In this document: piece after piece, positions 1 through 10,073 of the stretch
How the letters are laid out: the number at the start of each line of letters is the position of its first letter
Position numbering within the stretch: position 1 is the first letter of the stretch
Assembly (NCBI RefSeq): GCF_048544455.1
Contig: NC_133532.1
Span: forward strand, 85,639,156 to 85,703,155
Direction of reading: 5' to 3'
DNA from: Silene latifolia
Taxonomy: Eukaryota; Streptophyta; Magnoliopsida; Caryophyllales; Caryophyllaceae
Length of the DNA stretch: 64,000 nucleotides
The notes under the pieces: model-generated
Seen by the model: the letters and a program-made list of their open reading frames with translations, nothing else
Databases searched by the model: none
What the model was told of the DNA's origin: nothing
Program-made: the position numbers and the translations under genes

Positions 1-343
1 CCGTAACAGGGGGCCAAGTAGATTTTTTCTGGGTCATTTCATGCTTTGTGCTTAGATCGGAAGGAGTCGAGTTGAAGGAAATATTCAGCCTTTATCGTTA
101 CTCGATATTTCTCGGGGCCACTCGAGGAGTCAGAATCGAAATGCATGGCCATGCTCGGATACGGATTCGTTTTATCGGTTAAGTTACTCTCTAGTCGGGG
201 AAACCACTCTTGATACGGATCGATTGTAAAATACGACCTTTGTGGATCCGGATCTGCAAATTGTTTTACATTGAGTGGGAGAAATTTTAAATGAATATGA
301 GAATCGGTTATCGCACATACACTTGTACGGACAAGTGGGAGTT
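1..343 (+). other. Probable 3' internal end of a Copia-type element
   Basis: No convincing protein is visible. The stretch runs into a purine-rich polypurine-tract-like motif (ACAAGTGGGAG) followed by TGTTGG, the usual arrangement at the 3' end of plant Copia elements. I therefore infer that it is the untranslated 3' part of such an element entering the window from the left. Short ORFs here look like chance frames. Confidence 0.4.
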
Positions 344-414
344 TGTTGGAGCTTGTGTCCTCCAGTTAGTGCGGATAACGTCATTGCACATACACTTGTA
401 CGGACAAGTGGGAG
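313..414 (+). repeat. Two tandem copies of the polypurine-tract segment
   Basis: A block beginning GCACATACACTTGTACGG and ending in ACAAGTGGGAG occurs at 313-341 and again at 386-414, offset by 73 bp. Each copy is followed by a TGTTGG sequence (344 and 417), so the plus-strand primer and LTR-start region is duplicated. GTACGGAC/GTGTCC-type sequence lies between the copies. Confidence 0.7.
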
Positions 415-416
415 CT

Positions 417-1358
417 TGTTGGGGTTGGTGTCCTTAACAGTTAGTGCAAGGACTTATAAATCTCTAAAAGGATCAAAGGGCATACTTTTGGTATTATTAT
501 CAGTTGATCCACGTTTATCAATAACGGTTGGCTTGCTAGATAAGTTTGACGTTATTGTCATACAGATGGCGGTGATCAACTGGTCCCTAAAAGTCACACC
601 TATAGGATACGTTTGAGAGATGTGACGGTATGAAAATACAGTCATGTAGATGCCAAATTTGACTAACCAGTTAGTCCGAGTTATTTGACTAGTAATTAGT
701 CAAAATGTGATGTTGAGATATTATATTTAATACGGATTAAATAAAATGGGCTAAGGCGAATTAAACAGTTAATTCGTAAATTAAATATAAACGATTATAT
801 TTAATTAATGTATATTGAGTAAATTATACAATATCGTCTTTGTCGGACATGTATTAATACTTCAACTAACCCGTGTTATTAGTTGATGTTTTAATAGCCG
901 ATAACCGATGACGATTTATAAAAACCGCGTCATATACATTTTAGCGGGATTGGTCGGGCCACGAGTTAAAAGAAGGAGGAAGTGAAAGCCCACTCCCTCC
1001 CCTAGGCTCTCGGTTTGGCCGAACCAAACAAAAGGAGAGACTCCCTCTCCTTTTGACCTAGCGATTTTCATTTACAGAAAAACTAGGGTTTTGGAGATCA
1101 TTTTTCTCTCTGAAACCTAGATCTCACATCGTAAAACCTCACAAGAGCTTTCTCAATATTGCAAGTCAATTAGAAAGCATTTCTAGCACACGGGCATTTC
1201 TCAGACGATCTTGGGTGCAACAATTAGGAGGAGGTCTACCTTGATCTCTCATTGCCGAATTGCACTAGGACCGGAGGTTATTTCTAATGCTTTATTGTCT
1301 TTCTCATGTTTTCGTTTTATGACTATAATCACGTATTAAATTTGCGTTATAATCCTTA
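417..1358 (+). mobile_element. Probable Copia-type 3' LTR (solo or 3' end only)
   Basis: The segment begins TGTTGG immediately after a polypurine-like ACAAGTGGGAG. Near its end it carries a run ending TTGCGTTATAATCC that resembles the U5 end of plant Copia LTRs as I know them. No primer-binding site follows, so this is a 3' LTR or solo LTR rather than a 5' LTR. The right boundary is approximate (1355-1375) because I cannot see a target duplication. The interior is AT-rich and non-coding. Confidence 0.5.
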
Positions 1359-1375
1359 AATTTAAAGGGTCTTAT

Positions 1376-2014
1376 ATGGATATAACCCTACAACCTGACC
1401 TCGAGCACCTCCCCGTGACCGAGCCTTTACCGGACGCAGTAGTGGCAGCAGACTCTGGTGATGAGGAGGAGGCCCCTGCTCAGCAGTTTTACCTTATTGA
1501 TGCTGATATTTTGGAGGTGATGCCTGAGCCGACAAAGAGGGATCGGGCTAGACCTGAGGATAGACAGCCTAAAGTAGGGAGAGGACCGCGACGGGTGAGG
1601 GAGAGGATGGCTGGGACCCAACCAGAGCAGCATGTTCCCCCACAGCATCAGTTTCCTAGCTATCCTTCCTTTTTCAGCCCTGAGATGAGAGTGAGTGAGC
1701 TCACGGAGAGAGTGTTTGCCACCTTGACACTCCGGAACCTCCATGAGATGGCTCATGTTCAGGGCATCGGGACCGAGGCGGCTCGGCCGGTGTGGTGGAG
1801 AGGTGTTGGAGATGACAGCGGGGTCTTCCATTCCTTTGGCGTGGAGCGGTCTACTTGGGGAGAGCCTACGAGTTACCCCTACGGTTACTTGGCACCATGG
1901 CGAGTGGGAGCCGATTCTGGCACTGGTGATGTCGCAGGTGCGGGTACAGCTGGAGCGGGCACGTCCGGAGACGGTGGTAGATCTAAGATGATGGATGAGC
2001 AGACCTTGGAGTGA
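1376..2014 (+). CDS. Hypothetical 212-residue ORF, probably retroelement-associated
   Basis: An open frame encodes 212 residues beginning MDITLQPDLEHLPV. The first 30 residues are acidic (SGDEEE), residues about 50-80 are basic and Arg-rich (RARPEDRQPKVGRGPRRVRE), then comes a Pro/Gln/His stretch and a more ordered core (MRVSELTERVFATLTLRNLH). The C-terminus is Gly/Ala/Thr-rich. I see no catalytic motif, signal peptide or membrane segment and do not recognise the family. GC content is higher than in the flanking DNA, as for a real or recently functional coding region. It lies just downstream of the Copia LTR and upstream of the 3' end of a gypsy element, so an extra ORF of that gypsy element or a 3' fragment of its polyprotein region is plausible. 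The ATG follows the putative LTR end closely, so the true start could be missing. Confidence 0.4.
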   Translation: MDITLQPDLEHLPVTEPLPDAVVAADSGDEEEAPAQQFYLIDADILEVMPEPTKRDRARPEDRQPKVGRGPRRVRERMAGTQPEQHVPPQHQFPSYPSFFSPEMRVSELTERVFATLTLRNLHEMAHVQGIGTEAARPVWWRGVGDDSGVFHSFGVERSTWGEPTSYPYGYLAPWRVGADSGTGDVAGAGTAGAGTSGDGGRSKMMDEQTLE

Positions 2015-3487
2015 TGATGCTCCTTTTATTTTTATCTTGTTTGCATGGATTTGTAGTTGTTGGCACTTGTTTTGGTTGGCACATTTGTTAGACCTTGGTT
2101 TGTATTTTGGCCATAAGGCCGTAATTTGGATGTTTTCAGACTTTTATGCAGGTTGTTAATATCGACCTGTGGCTACTCGATCGAGTGCCCCTCACTCGAT
2201 CGAGTAACTGCAGGAGTGACTTTGGGGATGCATTCTGATCTCGACGTACTCGATCGAGTGCCTGGTAAACTCGATCGAGTAACGTCAACTCGATCGAGTG
2301 CCTTACGAGCTCGATCGAGTGCCCCTGTTTGATGTTGATTTCGTTTCAACGTTTGGTTGTATCTTAAAGTTGGTGATTCTTGTGATAATGTTTCTTGTTT
2401 TGGATGGGTGACATCATTGACGAGTATCAAGTGTGGTTATACGGTTGTGAATACTTGTGTGGTTTATACAAGTTAAGTGTTGTTTATATAATTTCACATG
2501 CTAAATCAAATTATCTGAAGTAATATATAGTGTGTAGTGGTTATGTTGCTTGTTGCATATGTTGTATGGTCACATAAGATATGATTTCATGCCATGTAGA
2601 ATAATGGGTGACGGAATGTGTAGTTGTACTATTCACTTTTTCGTTGGTTTTCACACAAATGAATCATGTATATGTAATGTCAAGGACGCATAGTGGTCGT
2701 GAATTATCGTAATGTCAATGTGGAATAACAATTTGTCGCTTTGTGTAATGGGTAAAGTTGTTTTGATGGTGAACTTCGGGGACGAAGTTCCTTTTAAGAG
2801 GAGAAGAGTAATGTCGCATGAGAAAATGACGCAATCATGACAATTTTATAGTATTTTTATGACAATTTTGTAGTATTTAGATGGTTGTTTGAGTAATTTC
2901 GTAGTGGTTATTGTACAATTGAGTAGTAACTTACAATTGTCGATAAAATTAGCATGTGTTGTATCTTGTTTTCAAGTAATTGTCACAATGTTGTCATGTA
3001 ATTGAATGTTAGTGGTTAAATAATAGAATTGTTGTTGCACGATTGAGTAATAGAGTTGAGTTAAAAGAATTAATTTGAATGAGTGGAATGAATGATATGT
3101 TGTTATGTATCAATAATAGAATTGTTGCTTTTGGGTGTTTTGTAATTGATGGTTGTTGGCAAGTAATTGATGGAGGAATAGAATGATAATTGTATTGGTT
3201 TACATTTGAGTAATAACATGAGATGAGTGCAAGTAAAAGTCAAGTTGGTTGTCTTTGTGTACAATGTGTATTTGATGATTCAATAGGAAGTTGGTAATTG
3301 ATAGGAAGTCGTGTTGTGTAATATGTGCTAAGGTAGATGATGATGATGGTTGATGAACATTCATAGCGGGACGGTATTTCTAAACGGTGGGTTGACCCAT
3401 GTCGGATGAACAGTGGTGGTAGTCTTGATTCCCTTGACCTTGTGTCGTGGGGGAGGATGAGTCGAACTTTGGGACGAAGTTCTTTTT
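2015..3487 (+). other. Non-coding 3' region of a Ty3/gypsy element
   Basis: There is no supportable gene. The stretch holds a cluster of the palindrome ACTCGATCGAGT and a degenerate TG/AT-rich section (about 2820-3340, many GTAATTG/TTGTAGT-like words). Two versions of a block reading GGGACGAAGTTC then TTTTAAG and a purine run occur at about 2776-2812 and 3470-3499. The second is the functional-looking polypurine tract next to an LTR start; the first looks like an older or duplicated copy. The GACGAAGTTC...TTTTAAGGGGG arrangement is typical of chromovirus-like gypsy 3' ends. Confidence 0.55.
2175..2320. repeat. Cluster 1 of the palindrome ACTCGATCGAGT
   Basis: The 12-bp palindrome ACTCGATCGAGT occurs at 2175-2186, 2194-2205, 2248-2259, 2269-2280 and 2288-2299, with a GCTCGATCGAGT variant at 2309-2320. 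Five exact copies and one variant in 146 bp cannot be chance. The spacers differ, so this is not a simple tandem repeat. Confidence 0.9.
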
Positions 3488-3499
3488 AAGGGGGAAAGA
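3488..3499 (+). other. Polypurine tract of gypsy element
   Basis: AAGGGGGAAAGA lies one base upstream of TGTAATACCC, the LTR start at 3501. This is the expected plus-strand primer position of an LTR retrotransposon. Confidence 0.7.
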
Positions 3500-3621
3500 C
3501 TGTAATACCCGTCCTTTTAGAGACCCGTTGACCGACGTGGACCGGCCTTAGACATCTGCCTTGGCCTTCGGAAACCTTAAGAGTGATGACTTGTGATGAT
3601 GTGAGTCTTGGGATGCGTGTT

Positions 3622-3713
3622 ACTCGATCTAGCTGAGGCTACTCGATCGAGTAGCTTGGGAGCTCGATCGAGTAGATGCCACTCGATCGAGTAAGTTCGT
3701 AACTCGATCGAGT
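3622..3713. repeat. Cluster 2 of the palindrome ACTCGATCGAGT
   Basis: Exact copies lie at 3641-3652, 3681-3692 and 3702-3713. GCTCGATCGAGT lies at 3662-3673, and a degenerate copy starts at 3622. The cluster is inside the LTR, just upstream of its TATA-like box, so a role as a repeated protein-binding site is conceivable. Confidence 0.9.
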
Positions 3714-3924
3714 AACGGGTTTGAAGTGGGGAATTATAAATCGTAACGTGAAACCCAAATTATTTCTCTATCTTTCTTCCTAAACCTAAATGTCGTCATT
3801 TCACTTCTCCTTCACCATGGTCCCTTTCCTTGAGGCTTTTGAGGGTGGTTATACCATAGGGATGGGATGCTTGAGTCGAGTAGTGGTTTTGACACCGGAT
3901 TGCTTTGTATAGGTATGTTGTCAT

Positions 3925-4484
3925 TAGGGATGGCAATGGAATCCAGATCCTGCCCAGATCCTACGGACCGGATATGGATTGCAATATCTTAGATCCAGTG
4001 GATAAGGATATGGATATGGATCGTATGGTCGAGATCCAGATCCCACCCTTAGATCCATTTTTATTTCATTTTCTAAAATAATAAGTTAAGTTAAACAAAA
4101 TATTAAACTATATGCTTTGTTTTTGTAATATATTTTCATAAACCAAATATGATTTTTACTAATTAACATTTTTCGGTTAAAAGAAATATTTTTTAGTGCT
4201 ATTGTAATTTAATAAGACTTTATTTTCATGATTTTAAAATTTTAGCTTCATTATTTGTATCTAATAGAGAAAACTATTAGATTGCATCGCAATAAAATCC
4301 AAAAATTAATATTTTCATATTTTAAAAGGAATTTTTCTTTTACTATCAAAAGGATATGGATAGATCCTGATCCAGTCCAGATCATGCGGATCGGATATGG
4401 ATATGAGAATTTCAGATCCTGTAAATATGGACCGGATCTGGATCTTATAGGATCCTATCCAGATCCTATCCATTGCCATCCCTA
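3925..4484. mobile_element. hAT-type MITE with 8-bp target duplication
   Basis: The element begins TAGGGATGGCAATGG and ends with its exact reverse complement CCATTGCCATCCCTA. It is flanked on both sides by GTTGTCAT (3917-3924 and 4485-4492), an 8-bp duplication as made by hAT transposases. The 560-bp body has no transposase. It is AT-rich in the middle, with GGATCCAGATCC-like words near both ends, which may be subterminal transposase sites. It sits inside the gypsy LTR and is therefore younger than it. Confidence 0.92.
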
Positions 4485-4950
4485 GTTGTCATCATCATCA
4501 TCGTCTCATTTGATTTCGGTTATGGCTATGGTAGTAGTAATAGATGGTTGTAATGGCTGCTATAGGTGGTGTTGATGGTTGATTGTTATCTTGTGGTCGG
4601 ACGCGGAATCGCTGCAGTTGCTAAAGGTAGGTTCACCTACTCAGTACTGTTGTTTGTTTAGAGAGTCTGTTGTTGTTGTTTGGCTGGTTTAGTGTCTTTG
4701 TTGGCTGGTTGGTTGTGGTCGATTGATTAACATTGTATTGGGATAGTAGTTGGTGATTGTTGTTTGTACAGCTGATTGTGATTGTTGTCTGTGGTTCTCG
4801 AGGTGCGCCCTCGACTGAGTGGAGTCACTTGCGGGAGTGGCTTCACGCCCTTGATTCGCCTTCTGTGGAACTCGCCACAGAAGGGATGTGCACATTAAGG
4901 AACATGGGTTTATCGCTCGGATAGATGAGCGGAGCTTAGGTGGGATATTT

Positions 4951-5309
4951 TCAGTGTATAGAAAAATAAAAAGAAACACCACAATACCACACAAACACAA
5001 ACACAGACACTGCACATACACAGGCTATGGATCATAGTGTAGAATGGAGGAAGTAATAATAATTAGAAAGTTGTTTCAGTGATCAGCTCATGACAAAACA
5101 GGAGGTTCACTAAACTAACCGGAAAGGGGGAAAAGTTGTGCAATTAAGAGAATCACTGCAGGACATAGCTAGAAAAATGCACCCTACTGTGACAACTGAG
5201 AAGCGTTAGCTAATATGAAGTGTCATTTAACGTTTTCCAACTAAATTGCATTTGCCAAAGGAATAACAACGCCAATTTCTTGGAGAAATATCGAATATGA
5301 CATTACTAT
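4951..5309. other. Unassigned spacer
   Basis: AT-rich DNA between the truncated gypsy LTR and the LINE fragment. I see no gene, terminal repeat or RNA. Part of it (from about 5270) may be the decayed upstream part of the LINE. Confidence 0.4.
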
Positions 5310-6691
5310 GTAAACATCCACAACAACAATTTTTGGTATGATAATTGGGTTTTTCCACATCCTCTTACCAGCATTATTGATGATGATATCAACCATGATC
5401 TTAATCTGTTGGTTAAAGATTTCCTAACCCCTGATAAACAATGGGATGTTTGTAAACTATCCAATGTAGTGGATAATAATATTGTTAATCAGAGTACTAA
5501 CATCCCACTGCCACATAATGATATCCCAGATACCCTCCTTTGGGGGTTATCCGTGGATGGAAATTTCTCGACCAAAACAGCAACTTGGTTAGCGCAAGGT
5601 ATATTCGATTAAAGTCTTGGCAAATGTGAATTTTACTGGATTTGGAAATTAAATATTCCTCCAAAGTTAAGATTTTTTCTTTGGAAAGTCTGTGTTGACG
5701 GTCTCCCAACGAAAAGTTGACTTCTTAAAAGTCATATCAATGTCCCACCTGATTGTGTTTTATGCAACCATCCGATTGAAAACAAAGATCATTTATTTTT
5801 CAAATGTCCCTTGATTGGTTCTGTTATCCAAGACATGGATATTATTAGCTTTAACATATTTTTGTCAAACTTTGATAATATTGCAAACCAAAGTTTTATA
5901 ATGAAACTCAATTATCTCAAAAACTCAGTTCCAAAAGATGATTTCATTAAGATTATCTTTATCTAGTGAAATGCAGGGTTTCACAGAAATGGAATTATTT
6001 TTTATAATGTTCATAGTAATATCAGCAAACTTACTCTATTATGTAATAATAGCATTAAGATATAGAATGAGACTAGACACAAGGATCTCAATAATCCTGA
6101 TCAAGAAATATCAGTTAGAGACACTATTAATAAAGAAGAAATTTGGTGGGAGAAACCTAGAGAGGGGTTTCTAAAGCTAAATTTTGACAGATCGAAGATT
6201 TATGGGAATAAAGCTGCTTTAGGATACTCTATAAGAGATCGTAATGGTAAAGTCGTGTTGTTAGGAGCAAAAAATTGTGGATCTAATAGTATTCTTGTTG
6301 CGGAAGCCCTCGCCTTAAAAGAAGGTATTCTAGTAGCTAAATACTTAAGATTCTCAAAAATAATGGTGGAAGGTGATAACTTATGTGTTATCAACTCAGT
6401 TCGCAGTACTTGGCAAGTTCCTTGGGAAATTTCTAGTATAATCAAGGATGTGAATTTAGATCTTCATTCATTCAATAAAGTAATAATTAAACATTGTTTC
6501 CGTGAAGCCAATAAGGTTGTTGACTTTATGGCTTCTATTGGACATGAATGTCTAACTCTTTCAAGGTGTTTTGAAAGCCGGTGGCTTCAACTTACCTCAC
6601 TCATTCGAAAGGATGAGATAGGTTGGTCATATCCAAGAGAATCAATCTAGTTTTCTTACCTTACCAAAAAAAAAACAAAAAAAAAAACAAT
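5310..6691 (+). pseudogene. L1-type LINE fragment: zinc-binding linker and RNase H, with poly(A) tail
   Basis: This is the decayed 3' end of a plant non-LTR retrotransposon polyprotein. 5310-5610 reads FWYDNWVF...DTLLWGLSVDGNFSTKTATWL, typical of the region after the reverse transcriptase. About 5620-5830 reads FYWIWKLNIPPKLRFFLWK...CVLCNHPIENKDHLFFKCP, the CxxC...HxxxxC zinc-binding linker (zf-RVT). About 6140-6650 is an RNase H-like domain with NGKVVLLGAK, AEALALKEG and VEGDNLCVI; the acidic residues in LNFDRS, AEALA and VEGD correspond to the usual catalytic positions. At least two frame breaks and several stops separate the domains, for example near 5612 and 5930-6140. The reverse transcriptase and endonuclease are absent. 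An A-rich tail at 6666-6691 marks the 3' end. It is clearly non-functional. Confidence 0.85.
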
Positions 6692-6799
6692 TTTTGTGAA
6701 GGTCCCTTATATACTATGTAGTCTGCCCTACCAAATTAATTCATGTGCTACCTTCCAGGTTTTTACTACACCATATAAAATAAACGTAAGAAATACCAT
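6692..6799. other. Pre-insertion DNA left of the TR-GAG element
   Basis: About 100 bp with no recognisable content. It ends in ACCAT (6795-6799), the left copy of the target duplication of the LTR element. It continues, after removal of that element, at 18887. Confidence 0.7.
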
Positions 6800-7631
6800 T
6801 GTAGATACCCGTATCCGTCGATATTGGAATTTATAGAGAACCCGACAAACACCCGATGATGATAGGACACATGTATTTATTAGTTGTCATTGTCATTATT
6901 TGGGCTCGTTTTACGAGGTAGAATGGGCGTCGTTGATGAAGTATTTTATTAATTTAAATGATATTTAAATTAATGTTTTTTAGTGAGTTCATTTTATTAA
7001 TTTAAATGATATTTAAATTAAAGCTTTTTTAAAGTGATTTCAATTTAATTTATTTTATTTTGAATTTTATTTTTCCAAGTTTATTTTATTGAAAATAAAA
7101 TAAATATTCGATTTGAAAAATCATTTTATGAGTATTTTTGATTTGAAAAGTCATTTATTTTAATGGATTATTTGATTTGAAAAATCGATTTGAAAAACGA
7201 AGAAAACTCGTTTTGAACACTTGTTTTTGAGCTCGTTTTTAGCTCGATTTTTGAGCCCGTTTCTTTTACGAATTGGCACGAATCTCGAGTACACTAACCC
7301 ACCTAGACCAATACCCATCAACCCATGTTCGAACCCCCTCACAAGCAGCCCAAATTCTCGTCCCAAACCCCTCACAAGCAGCCCGCGACCCAATCCCGTA
7401 TGCCCTGTTTTGCAGCTCAATTCGCGAGCCCAAACCCGCTCCAAACACTACCAAGACCCGTACCCATTAACCCTAACCCATACCCTAGTATCCTACCCAT
7501 ATTATCCTAGCTTAATCACCAAGAAAACCCCCAAAACGAACCCTAGAAACCCCCCCCAAAAGCTGCTGGACAGCAGCTATGTTCAGCTAGCCCGATTTGC
7601 CCTTCCTCCCTTTTACCCTATTTTAAACCCT

Positions 7632-7639
7632 TATAAATA
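7632..7639 (+). promoter_or_regulatory. LTR TATA box
   Basis: TATAAATA lies downstream of a pyrimidine-rich segment and about 30 bp upstream of a CATTC/TCCTC pyrimidine context suited to transcription start. The same box is at 16463-16470 in the 3' LTR. Confidence 0.65.
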
Positions 7640-10011
7640 CCACCCCTTCACCATACATTCATTCCTCTAAGTTCTCCATACATCCAACCATCACATAGAA
7701 GCTTTAAACCTCAGAAACAAACCCTAAACATCCTCCAAAAACCCTAAACAAAACCGACACACAAACTGAAACTGTTTGTGTGTCTCCTTCGAAAACCCTT
7801 TCGTTCCTCCATCAAATCACCATAAAAATTCGAGTTTCTTGTTCCTAATTAACCACATAACATCCATATACACATTAGACAAAGATTTACGAGCCGAATT
7901 GACCTTGAGAGCACACGAGATCCCTCGAAAAACAGAGTGAAATAACACTCTGTTTTCGCGGTTTACTCTTGTCTGTCCAGTTCTGTTTGTGCTCGTTTTT
8001 CGTGCCCAATAACCCAAAACGAGCAGGGGCTGCTTTAAGATCCTTGTTCTCCTCTCTTTCTAGTTTCCAAAACATCTTTCGGATCGAATTTTCGTCGTGA
8101 AACGAGGGAGATATCACTGTTTTAAAACTGCTGTCCAGAAACTTTCCAAAACGCGTGTTGCTTTGTTACTTCGTCGACGACGGCCTCTCGAGATAAAATC
8201 TACCATCGATTACGACCCAAGACGGTGTCAACGATACATGTAGGTTGAGGGTGCATCAAATCCCCTTCTCTTCTCTTTTTATTTCGTTTTTTTATGCCTT
8301 TTTTATTGTCTTTTTTTGTTTGTTTTTTCGCTTGTTTATCGATTGTTTTAAATTAACGATGAAACTAGTTAGTCCGAGTATAAGTTAAAGTACCACTATG
8401 AACACCCGCGTTGACTTGAGATGGGAAAAGAAACCGCTACATCTGTCGGTCGTACACCCCCGTCTCATTTACATATCCTCGTGTTCAAAGTAGGGCATAA
8501 ATAAAACAATTATCTAACTTCGATCTTCGTTTTCGACCCTCTTCTTGTTTCGCTTCCAAATCGATGGACCTTAGGACCCGTTGCATGTTAGTTTAACTTC
8601 TGATTGTTAACCTATGACGTAATTAGATGACTTTAAATCAATTCAATAATCTAATTAGACACTTTAGGTGGCTTCGACGTAAGTTATAAAATCAATCGAC
8701 GATTTCTGTAAATAATTGAATGCATCTATCTCTTTCACCTAATTTCTCGCTAGTATAAGAGTGCGTGATTAGCACCTTCTTATTGACACTCGATGAGTTA
8801 AATTAATTAGCGAATTTGACCTAATTGGACCCTTTAGGCCGTGTAGAATGCACCCTTGCGCGACAATCAATCAACATCGTTTTTAACTCGTTTTCTAACT
8901 TGTTTTCGATTCCTTTTCGCAATCTTTCGATCTAACCAATGAATCTAACTTAGGAACTAGGTTGACCGGGTCTTGGCCGTTGGTTTGGGCCGTTGGTTTG
9001 GGTCGTGTCCCGTCTTTCTCGTTTTGTTTCCTTTTCCTTGTTTATCATTTGTTCTTTGTTGTTTCATTGTTTGTAATTTATCGTTGGTTTATCGAGTTGT
9101 AATCTTTCAAGTTTGCTTTCTTTTATCGAGTCAAATTATTTCTAAAACCTTAGTCTTGTTTGGTTAGACGGTTGTTCCCAATGCTTGTAGAGGCGTAGTA
9201 AACCGCGTGTTGTCTAAAGCAACATGGCCCGGTTTATGCTAATGCATGCTTTGGTGCGTAGCCCTATGTCTAATTCGATGAGATTAAGCGCGAGCACGCA
9301 ATACGAGGATGACCCAAGGACCGTGGGTCATGTGAGCCGTGGGCCACCCTCATGTGCACGGTTTTCGAGGCCCAATGGCCGTGTGTTTTGTGTCGTGTTT
9401 TGAGTCGTATGTAGCAATTGTAATTAGATCGAGTTGTAATTTATTTATCGTTGTGTCGGCATGAAATGCCCGGTTTGTAATAGGTAGATCCCAACGGCTC
9501 CCCCATTCCCCCTTAAGCCTTGTTTGCTTTGTTTGTATGTTGTTTAGATTAATCAACCCACATGCTAAATTACAACTTTGACAAAGTTAGTTTAGTTGCA
9601 TCTAAAACGACATAGAAATTGTTGTCACATGATAGGGTTAAAACAACGTTTGCATTACATACATCGCAGTAGCTATGACCTTGTTTGAAATCCGACACTT
9701 GACTTAGTAGAGGCCGTTATCGACGGGCGGGGTTGGGTGTCCTTATGGGCTTCCCAACACGTACCCTCACCCCTTACTCAAGATCTATGGTTTGTGGATC
9801 CGTCTAAATACCATTGGATTACGAGAGTCATTCAAATCGAGTGATATAGGGTACAAGTCTTTATCTTTAATCACTCGTAGTCGATTGGCTTTATGCTTTT
9901 CGATGAAAGGTGTAAAGTTGACTTGAACGGTTCCAAGTTCCCAAAAAACTTGGTGGCGACTCTAATTGGTCTTAATTCGATTCGAAAGAACCTCGAGTCG
10001 ATTATGTCAGG

Positions 10012-10052
10012 TGTGGATCCCTCGGACGCAGTTCCCGAGGGCCTTGTCCACA
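10012..10052 (+). other. Stem-loop at the 3' end of the LTR
   Basis: The last 41 bp of the LTR can fold. TGTGGA (10012-10017) pairs with the terminal TCCACA (10047-10052), and inside it CCCTCGG pairs with CCGAGGG around ACGCAGTTC. The 3' LTR carries the identical structure at 18841-18881. Confidence 0.7.
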
Positions 10053-10055
10053 GTT

Positions 10056-10073
10056 TGGCGACTCCGCTGGGGA
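10056..10073 (+). other. Primer-binding site, tRNA-Arg type
   Basis: TGGCGACTCCGCTGGGGA starts three bases after the LTR end. Read as a complement it gives a tRNA 3' end of the form CAGCGGAGTCGCCA, which fits plant tRNA-Arg. This primer is used by Ogre/Tat-lineage elements. A partial look-alike (TGGCGACTCTAATTGG) lies inside the LTR near 9952. Confidence 0.8.

Larger units (their letters stand above)
3501..4950 (+). mobile_element. Ty3/gypsy 3' LTR, truncated, interrupted by a MITE
   Basis: The LTR starts with TGTAATACCC directly after the polypurine tract. It contains a second ACTCGATCGAGT cluster (3622-3713) and a TATA-like TATAAA at 3735-3740. A hAT-type MITE is inserted at 3925-4484. The part around 4790-4930 (including GGGATGTGCACATTAAGG and GATGAGCGG) matches, in reverse complement, the LTR at the right end of the window (63293-64000). 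No terminal GGGTRTTACA is seen, so the right end (about 4950) is an estimate and the LTR seems truncated. Confidence 0.65.
6800..10052 (+). repeat. 5' LTR of the TR-GAG element (3253 bp)
   Basis: The LTR begins TGTAGATACCCGTATCC and ends GCCTTGTCCACA. It contains AT-rich U3 sequence with a repeated TTAATTTAAATGATATTTAAATTAA motif class at about 6950-7020. A CCAAACCC/CCCAAACC-rich stretch (7300-7560), a TATA box (7632-7639) and telomere-like CCCTAAAC words (7720-7750) follow. Small ORFs inside it recur in the 3' LTR only because the LTRs are duplicates. Confidence 0.95.

Noticed and set aside
4255..4485. 76-residue ORF
   Set aside because: Lies within the hAT-type MITE and reads through its GGATCC-rich subterminal words.
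7720..7750. Telomere-like CCCTAAAC words
   Set aside because: Only two or three interspersed copies inside an LTR leader; not an interstitial telomere.
7160..9556. Set of small ORFs in the LTR that recur at 15992-18385
   Set aside because: Their conservation reflects only the LTR duplication, and the two LTRs are nearly identical. No coding signal is seen.
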